Shown here: in pieces, positions 40,070 through 45,632 of the stretch
Layout of the letters: each line of letters starts with the position of its first letter
Numbering within the stretch: position 1 is the stretch's first letter
Source: Chloroflexota bacterium
GTDB lineage: Bacteria; Chloroflexota; Anaerolineae; Epilineales; SHYO01
Assembly (NCBI GenBank): GCA_009692745.1
Contig: SHYO01000009.1
Location: 1-45,632, forward strand
Direction: 5' to 3'
Length of the DNA stretch: 45,632 nt
Made by a program: the position numbers and the translations under genes
The notes under the pieces: model-generated
The model's input: the letters and a program-made list of their open reading frames with translations, nothing else
Told to the model about the DNA's origin: nothing
Database searches by the model: none

Positions 40070-41695
40070 ATGAAAACCCCGATGCCCCGCGGCCAACGCC
40101 GTCTGATCTATGTGAGCGACCCATCTAGCATCGCTAGCCGAGTCCTGCCAGACCCGACAGCAGAGAAAGATTTGCGGCGCTGGGTCAACGATGTGGCAGA
40201 TAGTGAGACGGACACCTTGATTCAGGAAGTTTATACCCAGGCGTGGACCGTTTATTGGCGTTGCGAAAAATTCGATTACGATGCCCGTCCCCAACACCGC
40301 CGATTTCTACCACTATTAGACGCCGGGGTACAACCCCTGGCGGTGCTGATAGAAGAAAGCCATCGGCGCGGTATGGAATTCATCGCCGGGTTTCGCATAA
40401 ACGATAATCACGCTCACGTTTCGATCAAACAAGGCGTAGGCGCCGGCGGCAGCTTTATCGTCAATAATCCCCAGTGGGCGGTCGCAGAAGAGCCCCCCGG
40501 AGATTTTTATAAACTCAGCTCTCCGTTGGATTTTAGTTTCCCCGAAGTCAGGGAGTTTATCCTCTCGGTGATGACAGAAGTCGTCCAGCGGTTCGATGTA
40601 GACGGCATAGAGATGTGCTTTCGCGATCATTACTACTTTCCGGTGGACAAGGGTCGGGAACGGCAACCACTCCTCACAGATATGGTCACGAAGATTCGCG
40701 CCATGCTGGACGCGGAGGGTCGGCGTAAGGGGAAACGCTTGCAACTGGGCGCTCGCGTATTCTCTACCCTGGAGGAATGTCAAGACTTGGGGCTGGACGT
40801 GCCCACCTGGATTCGCACCGAGTTGCTCGATTATGTTTGCCCGTCCGATGTGATGTACGCGGATTTTAACGCCCCTTACAATGAGTTCGCGGCCCTCACC
40901 CGGGTCTCCAACTGTATGCTCTATCCGGCTATCATGCCCTGGAGTAGCTGGCGGGCGCGCAAGCGCATGGGTCATGCGCCTATGACCCAGGACAACCGCC
41001 GGGCTTTAGCTCAGAATTTCTATGGCGCGGGCGCCGACGGGGTCTCCATTTACAACCACTTTGAGGTCCTGCGCTTCGGCGCAATTAGCCCGCCTTTTTA
41101 CCCCCTGGCCCTGCACGACTTTCATGAATTGCGCCATCCCGAGCGTATTTTGCAAGGCAAGCGGCATTATATCTTCGACCCAACCTGGGGGGGGTTTGTC
41201 GGTTTCGGCCAGGATAAGGCCAGTACCGGGGTGGTGAAGGCAAACAAAATCGTCTTACGACGGGCCGACCCCCAACCCCAGGGAGAGTATGTTTTTCGGA
41301 TCTACGAAGATTTAAACCAGGCGCGCGGCGCTATATTATTATTGCGCGGATTTAACATGACGCCTGCTGACCAGATTGCCTTGAGCGTCAACGGCGCGGT
41401 TATCCCTCCCGAAGCCATTAGCTGCCGGGACGATGAAATGCGCATTGACCTGCGCGGCCAGCCTGATCGCCCCAGTTATACAGCCAATATTCAAGCTGGA
41501 GGCGTACCCACACCCTCCTTAGTTCCTCCAGGTTCTCCGGATCCGCCGTTCACTACCTGTTGGTTTGCTTTGACCGCGCCGCCCGCCGTGTACGGGGAAA
41601 ACCGGCTGGACGTGCAACTTCTCCGAAGCGACCCTGCAGCCCAGGAGGATATCGTCATCGACGAGATCGAGGTCTTCGTGGTGCCGCGCCCATAA
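40070..41695 (+). CDS. TIM-barrel glycosidase-like protein A (tandem paralogue)
   Basis: 541 residues, AAGGAGGG upstream of ATG 40070. The first 400 residues read as a TIM barrel: LIYVSDPSSIAS, FIAGFRINDNHAHVS, RFDVDGIEMCFRDHYYFP, LQLGARVFSTLEECQDLGLD, LLDYVCPSDVMYADFNAPY and GADGVSIYNHFEV. About 130 C-terminal residues are beta-rich (EDIVIDEIEVFV). The order recalls GHL10/DUF4015-like hydrolases with conserved acidic residues, but the family was not pinned down. No signal peptide. It is closely similar to the next gene over its whole length, with an extra Pro/Gly-rich insert of about 20 residues near the end. Confidence 0.75.
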   Translation: MKTPMPRGQRRLIYVSDPSSIASRVLPDPTAEKDLRRWVNDVADSETDTLIQEVYTQAWTVYWRCEKFDYDARPQHRRFLPLLDAGVQPLAVLIEESHRRGMEFIAGFRINDNHAHVSIKQGVGAGGSFIVNNPQWAVAEEPPGDFYKLSSPLDFSFPEVREFILSVMTEVVQRFDVDGIEMCFRDHYYFPVDKGRERQPLLTDMVTKIRAMLDAEGRRKGKRLQLGARVFSTLEECQDLGLDVPTWIRTELLDYVCPSDVMYADFNAPYNEFAALTRVSNCMLYPAIMPWSSWRARKRMGHAPMTQDNRRALAQNFYGAGADGVSIYNHFEVLRFGAISPPFYPLALHDFHELRHPERILQGKRHYIFDPTWGGFVGFGQDKASTGVVKANKIVLRRADPQPQGEYVFRIYEDLNQARGAILLLRGFNMTPADQIALSVNGAVIPPEAISCRDDEMRIDLRGQPDRPSYTANIQAGGVPTPSLVPPGSPDPPFTTCWFALTAPPAVYGENRLDVQLLRSDPAAQEDIVIDEIEVFVVPRP

Positions 41696-41733
41696 TTTGA
41701 GCGGAATCCTGCTTTGCCAAGCATCCGGCAGCG

Positions 41734-41764
41734 CCGGTATCAGAAACCCGGTTTCTGATACCGG
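41734..41764. repeat. 31-bp perfect palindrome between the paralogues
   Basis: CCGGTATCAGAAACC (41734-41748), a single centre base, and GGTTTCTGATACCGG (41750-41764) are perfect complements. It lies 38 nt past the stop of paralogue A and could be a terminator or processing site. The 30 bases before it (41699 on) resemble those after the second paralogue (43390 on). Confidence 0.7.
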
Positions 41765-41824
41765 TCAAACTATCCTTGACAGACTACTCCATCAACCCGT
41801 GATCCTACATAGGAGGAAATACCC

Positions 41825-43387
41825 GTGGCAGATCTTCAGATACCCGCACCGCGCGGTAACCGTCGCCTGCTCTACATCAGCGATCCTTCCAGCATCGCCA
41901 GCCGTTATCTGCCGGACCCGGCTTCAGAAGAAAGTTTGCGCAACTGGATAGACGACGTGGCCGCTGCTGGGGTGGATACCTTCAACCAGGAAGTCTACAC
42001 CCAGGCCTGGACCACCTATTGGCGGATCGACAAATTCGACTACGATGCCCGGCCGCAGCATCGCCGCTTCCTGCCGTTGTTGGACGCAGGCATCCAACCG
42101 CTGGCTATCCTCATTGACCAGGCCCACAAACGCGGCATGGAATTTATTGCCGGCTTCCGCATGAATGACAACCACGCCCATGTTTCCATCCAACAAGGGG
42201 TCGGCGGGGGTGGCAGCTTTATCGTAAATAATCCCCAATGGCAGGTCCAGCAGATGCCTCCCGGTGACTTTTACAGACTGGGCTCACCCCTCGATTTCAG
42301 CTTCAAAGAGGTGCGCGATTTTCTCCTCACGGTCATGACCGAGGTAGCGCAGCGTTTCGACGTGGAGGGGCTGGAAATGTGCTTCCGGGATCATTACTAT
42401 TTCCCCTATCGCGCCGGGCGCGAACGGCAGCCGGTTATGACCGAGCTGGTCCAGCGGATTCGTGGTATGCTGGATGAGGTGGGAAAACAGAAGGGCAAGA
42501 AATTGCTGCTGGGAGCGCACGTCTTCTCCACCGTTGCCGAGTGCCAGGATCTGGGGCTGGATGTGCCTACCTGGATTGGCGCGGGATTAATCGACTATAT
42601 CTGTCCGGCCGACGTGATGTACGCCGATTTCAATGCCCCCTATCAGGAATTTGCTGCGTTAACCCGCGCTTCAAACTGTATGCTCTACCCTTCTATCCTG
42701 CCCTGGAGCAGTTGGCGATCACGCAAGCGCCTGAACCAGGTGCCTATGACGCAAGACAACCGCCGCGCCCTGTCCCAGAATTTTTATGGCGCAGGGGCTG
42801 ATGGCGTATCGGTTTACAACCATTTCGAAATCATGCACGCCAGCGGCGGCGCCCATGCGCCGTTCTATCCCATGGCGATGCACGACTTTCACGAGCTGCG
42901 CCATCCTGAGCGTATTTTGCAAGGGCAGCGCCACTATATCTTCGATCCGACCTGGGGCGAATTTACCGGCTTCGGTCCGGATAGAGCCTCAACCGGCGCA
43001 GTTAAGGCCCAGAAAATTGTGCTGCAGCGGGGAGTTCCCCACGATCAGGGGGAATATATCTTCCGCCTCAATGAAGACCTGAGCCAGGCACAGACAGCCA
43101 TGCTCCTGTTCCGTGGCTACCACATGACGAAGGCCGACCAGGTGGCCGTGCAGATCAATGGTACCGCTATTCCGGCTAAGGCCATCAAATCCAGGTGCGA
43201 CGAGGTCCGTTTAGATGTGCGCACTCCCCACGAACCACCCTTCTGTACGCACTGGTTTACCCTGACCGCGCCACCTGCTGTTTTCGGTGAAAATCGGCTC
43301 ACGGTGCAGCTCCTCAATAGTGACCCTGCCGCCCAGGAGGATATTGTTATCGACGAAGTTGAGGTTTTTGTGATTCCGCGCCCATAA
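41825..43387 (+). CDS. TIM-barrel glycosidase-like protein B (tandem paralogue)
   Basis: 520 residues from GTG 41825 with AGGAGGAAA upstream. Most residues match paralogue A, and the blocks line up one to one: LLYISDPSSIAS, GMEFIAGFRMNDNHAHVS, RFDVEGLEMCFRDHYYFP, LLGAHVFSTVAECQDLGLD, VMYADFNAPYQEFAAL and GVSVYNHFEIM. It lacks A's C-terminal insert. Both copies keep the same acidic and His residues, so both are probably active, perhaps on different linkages or as a heteromer. No signal peptide. Confidence 0.75.
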   Translation: MADLQIPAPRGNRRLLYISDPSSIASRYLPDPASEESLRNWIDDVAAAGVDTFNQEVYTQAWTTYWRIDKFDYDARPQHRRFLPLLDAGIQPLAILIDQAHKRGMEFIAGFRMNDNHAHVSIQQGVGGGGSFIVNNPQWQVQQMPPGDFYRLGSPLDFSFKEVRDFLLTVMTEVAQRFDVEGLEMCFRDHYYFPYRAGRERQPVMTELVQRIRGMLDEVGKQKGKKLLLGAHVFSTVAECQDLGLDVPTWIGAGLIDYICPADVMYADFNAPYQEFAALTRASNCMLYPSILPWSSWRSRKRLNQVPMTQDNRRALSQNFYGAGADGVSVYNHFEIMHASGGAHAPFYPMAMHDFHELRHPERILQGQRHYIFDPTWGEFTGFGPDRASTGAVKAQKIVLQRGVPHDQGEYIFRLNEDLSQAQTAMLLFRGYHMTKADQVAVQINGTAIPAKAIKSRCDEVRLDVRTPHEPPFCTHWFTLTAPPAVFGENRLTVQLLNSDPAAQEDIVIDEVEVFVIPRP

Positions 43388-43538
43388 CTCCAGCGGAATT
43401 CTGCTTTGCCAAACCTCCGCTACTGTCTGTATAATAGGACATAACCGGCTTCACCTATCCTGGCGGACGGTTGCCGAGCTTAGGTTCCCCCTGGCGCTGG
43501 GCTGAACAATTCATTACCTTTGGCGCTAAATGGCAGAT

Positions 43539-43568
43539 TTGTATAGTAAAGAAATGTTGGCATATAAT
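43539..43568 (+). promoter_or_regulatory. Promoter of the second binding protein gene
   Basis: TTGTAT (43539-43544), 18 bp, TATAAT (43563-43568), about 139 nt before the ATG. Confidence 0.5.
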
Positions 43569-43648
43569 GGGCCTGACATAACTATTAGGTGTCCCGGACA
43601 ACTGAGTAGAAACCGTTGGCTTGCTTTGACTCCCAATAGGTATGTTAA

Positions 43649-43670
43649 CACCTGGCACATCCGCCAGGTG
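43649..43670 (+). terminator. Leader hairpin before the second binding protein
   Basis: CACCTGGC (43649-43656) pairs perfectly with GCCAGGTG (43663-43670), loop 6 nt, 36 nt before the ATG and ahead of its GGAGGAGAAAG site. It lies inside the transcript from 43568, so it is more a leader hairpin than a terminator. The rest of 43388-43706 shows nothing more. Confidence 0.4.
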
Positions 43671-43706
43671 TAATGAAAGAAATTCGGTACTTATGGAGGA
43701 GAAAGA

Positions 43707-45419
43707 ATGAACCGTGAGAAGTTTCTGACGCGACCAGTTTTGATCTCCGTAGTTGCTAGTGTAATCCTCGTTCTAGCTTTGGCCGCTTGCGGCGCCACCG
43801 CCACTCCGGCGGCGCAACAGCCGACCAAAGCCCCGGCTGCGCCTGCTGCCCCGGCAGCTACCAACGCACCGGCGGCGCCCGCCGCCAACGCCAAGCCGGC
43901 GACGTTTGTATTCTGTGCCCAGGGTGATGTGGTCAAGCTGGACCCAGCCGATATCGATGACGGTATCAGCGCAGCGACCACCGAGCAAATCTTTGAGACC
44001 CTGGTGGAATTCGACGGCGCCACCACCAATGTGCATCCGGCCCTGGCTGAAAAGTGGACTACCAGCGCAGATGGCAAAGAGTGGACCTTTAGCTTGCGCA
44101 AAGGCGTCAAGTTCCACGATGGCACCCCGTTTAATGCCGATGCGGTCCTGGCGAACTACAACAAGCAGTGGGACCCCGCTAACCCCTATCATACCAAAGA
44201 CTATGCCTCGTTGAACTGGGAATATTGGAATGAGGTCATCGGGTGGGGCTTCAAGGGCGGCAAAGACGCTGTCATGAAGGACATTCAGAAGGTGGATGAT
44301 AACACGGTCAAGTTTGTGCTCTCATCCCCTGATGCGGCCTTCCTGCTCAACATGGCGCTGTTCTCCAATGGCATCGTCAGCCCGGCCGCTATGGACAAGT
44401 ACAAGACCGATATCTTCAAGAACCCGGTAGGCACCGGCCCCTTTAAGTTTGTCGAGTGGGTGAAGGATGACCATGTCACCCTGGAGAAGTACCCGGATTG
44501 GTGGGGCGCCTCGGCCACCCCGGTGAAGATTGATAAGGTAATCCGCCGCGCTATCAAAGATAACTCGGCCCGTTTCCTGGCGCTCAAGGCTGGTGACTGT
44601 GACGGTATGGAAGGCGCCAACGTGGACGACGCCAAGGCCGCCAAGAGCGATCAGAATCTGCAGGTCATCCTGCGCCCGAGCTTGAACATCGGCTATGTCA
44701 ATTTCAACCAGAAGGTTAAGCCGCTGGACAACGTGAAGGTGCGCCAGGCCATCGGCTACGCCATCAACCGCCAGGCCATCATCGATGCCCACTTTGGCGG
44801 TATCGGCGTCCTGGCCAGTCAGTTGATCCCGCAAAGCTTGTTGGGCTACAACCCCGATGTCAAACCGCTGCCTTATGACCCGGAGAAGGCTAAGTCTCTG
44901 CTGAAGGAGGCCGGCGCCGAAAAAGCCACCATCGACCTGTGGTACATGCCCGTCAGCCGTCCCTATTACCCCAATCCTAAGGCCATCGCCGAATCTATGG
45001 CGGCAGACCTGGCCAAGGTGGGGATTACGGCCAATCTGAAAACTGAAGACTGGGGCCAGTACAAGACCGACGAGCGCGATGGCAAGTTTGCTATGTCTAT
45101 GCTCGGTTGGACAGGGGACAACGGGGATACCGGCAACTTCCTGCTCACCTTCTATACCGGCGCCAGTGATATCACCTTCACCCGCCTGGGTTACAAGAAT
45201 AAGACTTTAGAGGATTTGCTGTCCAAGGCCCAGGGTACCATCGACACCAAGGCGCGTGAAGATTTGTACAAACAGGCTGGGACTATCATCTTTAACGACT
45301 ATTCGCGCATGCCGGTCAGCCATACAACGCCGCCGCTGCTGTTCTCCAAAAAAATTTCCGGTTACGTTGCCAATCCGACAGCTACCGAGTTTTACAAAAC
45401 TGTGGTCAAGGCTCCCTAA
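43707..45419 (+). CDS. ABC transporter family 5 substrate-binding lipoprotein 2
   Basis: 570 residues, with GGAGGAGAAAG before ATG 43707. The lipoprotein signal ends in LALAAC (Cys28), followed by an Ala/Pro/Thr linker. The mature SBP_bac_5 protein includes HPALAEKWTTSADGKEWTF, RKGVKFHDGTPFNADAVLA, NPVGTGPFKFVEWV and VRQAIGYAINRQAI. It differs from lipoprotein 1 enough to expect another ligand, and it may have its own permeases beyond the window. GC content in its codons looks higher than in the left half of the window. Confidence 0.9.
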   Translation: MNREKFLTRPVLISVVASVILVLALAACGATATPAAQQPTKAPAAPAAPAATNAPAAPAANAKPATFVFCAQGDVVKLDPADIDDGISAATTEQIFETLVEFDGATTNVHPALAEKWTTSADGKEWTFSLRKGVKFHDGTPFNADAVLANYNKQWDPANPYHTKDYASLNWEYWNEVIGWGFKGGKDAVMKDIQKVDDNTVKFVLSSPDAAFLLNMALFSNGIVSPAAMDKYKTDIFKNPVGTGPFKFVEWVKDDHVTLEKYPDWWGASATPVKIDKVIRRAIKDNSARFLALKAGDCDGMEGANVDDAKAAKSDQNLQVILRPSLNIGYVNFNQKVKPLDNVKVRQAIGYAINRQAIIDAHFGGIGVLASQLIPQSLLGYNPDVKPLPYDPEKAKSLLKEAGAEKATIDLWYMPVSRPYYPNPKAIAESMAADLAKVGITANLKTEDWGQYKTDERDGKFAMSMLGWTGDNGDTGNFLLTFYTGASDITFTRLGYKNKTLEDLLSKAQGTIDTKAREDLYKQAGTIIFNDYSRMPVSHTTPPLLFSKKISGYVANPTATEFYKTVVKAP

Positions 45420-45470
45420 AGGTTGCTGAAACCAGTGGTCTTTCAATAATAGTTTGAATGTTTGGCGTAA

Positions 45471-45489
45471 GGGCGCGGTGACCGCGCCC
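45471..45489. repeat. Intergenic palindromic repeat GC-rich, copy 2
   Basis: GGGCGCGGTGACCGCGCCC, 9-bp arms around one base. Sister of the copy at 17471-17489. It follows the second binding protein stop by 52 nt and may also terminate. Confidence 0.55.
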
Positions 45490-45502
45490 CATACGCATCA
45501 AG

Positions 45503-45631
45503 CTAAGAAGAGTCGAATAATAACTGATAGGTGTTGGGATGCTTTTTGCGTTTGTTCATACGACAGCCGGCTTGTTGAGTGCGCTGCACATCCTGCAGGG
45601 CCTCCCGCAGTGCTGCGAGACCTTTGGCACA
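45503..45631 (-). CDS. C-terminal fragment of a transposase-like protein, cut by window edge
   Basis: On the minus strand the frame is open from the right edge to TAG at 45505-45503, giving 42 residues that include CAKGLAALREALQDVQRTQQ and end MNKRKKHPNTYQLLFDSS. The basic C-terminus resembles transposase ends, but this is a weak call. It would place a second transposon trace at the right border of the carbohydrate cluster. The rest of the protein lies outside the window. Confidence 0.4.
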   Translation of the reverse strand, partial: CAKGLAALREALQDVQRTQQAGCRMNKRKKHPNTYQLLFDSS

Positions 45632-45632
45632 G

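Noticed and set aside
40316-40975. Long minus-strand frame (219 codons) opposite barrel protein A
   Set aside because: It is antisense to a strongly conserved coding region whose paralogue keeps the plus-strand sense; no ribosome binding site. Similar shadows at 812-1327, 13924-14529, 36152-36694 and 44322-44834 were dropped for the same reason.

Overview
The window looks like a chromosomal segment of a Chloroflexota bacterium. This placement is an inference from gene content and style: a primary sigma factor lacking region 1.1, a type 2 isopentenyl-diphosphate isomerase, a DsbA/VKOR disulfide pair, secreted proteins with Pro-Thr linkers, TTG and GTG starts backed by good ribosome binding sites, and oligopeptide-type ABC binding lipoproteins with Ala-Pro linkers. 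No rRNA, tRNA or CRISPR array was recognised.

Layout. 1-7.7 kb: a cut-off transposase-like fragment, a RHH-LysM-glycosidase fusion, the primary sigma factor, a secreted Ig-like protein, peptidyl-tRNA hydrolase, a DUF218 protein, HemW, and a winged-helix regulator in operon with a six-helix membrane protein. 7.9-12.7 kb (minus strand): an isoprenoid group (type 2 IDI, alpha/beta hydrolase, coiled-coil membrane protein, polyprenyl diphosphate synthase). 12.9-18.9 kb: acyl carrier protein and a molybdenum-cofactor group (MobA, FdhD, a molybdopterin-binding protein, MoeA) with an alpha-methylacyl-CoA-racemase-like gene inside it. 19-20.6 kb: DsbA-like plus VKOR and an acidic Cys-cluster protein. 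20.7-23.8 kb: two related GNAT genes, DUF309 and an enolase-superfamily enzyme, the arrangement expected of N-acylamino acid racemization. 24-30.8 kb: a four-repeat secreted protein, a BldC-like regulator, Maf, a crotonase, a Mut7-C RNase, a structured leader or ncRNA region, and RsgA. 31-33 kb: a GH57 glycosidase. 33-34.7 kb: an IS1182-type remnant, a gene scrap and a frameshifted GntR regulator.

34.9-45.4 kb is a carbohydrate-type cluster on the plus strand: family 5 binding lipoprotein, two permeases, a BNR/sialidase-like protein, two tandem paralogues of an unusual TIM-barrel protein, and a second binding lipoprotein. The hydrolase-like proteins have no signal peptide, so the cluster appears to import a glycan fragment and process it in the cytoplasm. 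No transporter ATPase is present. Transposase remnants lie on both sides of the cluster, suggesting a mobile or recently rearranged block.

Regulation can be read unusually well here. Several sigma-70-type promoters match consensus with 16-18 bp spacers. hemW and maf look leaderless. A 12-bp inverted repeat covers the start site of the regulator/membrane-protein operon. The region upstream of rsgA has a consensus promoter, a 27-codon ORF with a strong ribosome binding site and mutually exclusive hairpins. A 90-bp element at 36.84 kb has 23-nt terminal inverted repeats and a perfect 8-bp target duplication.
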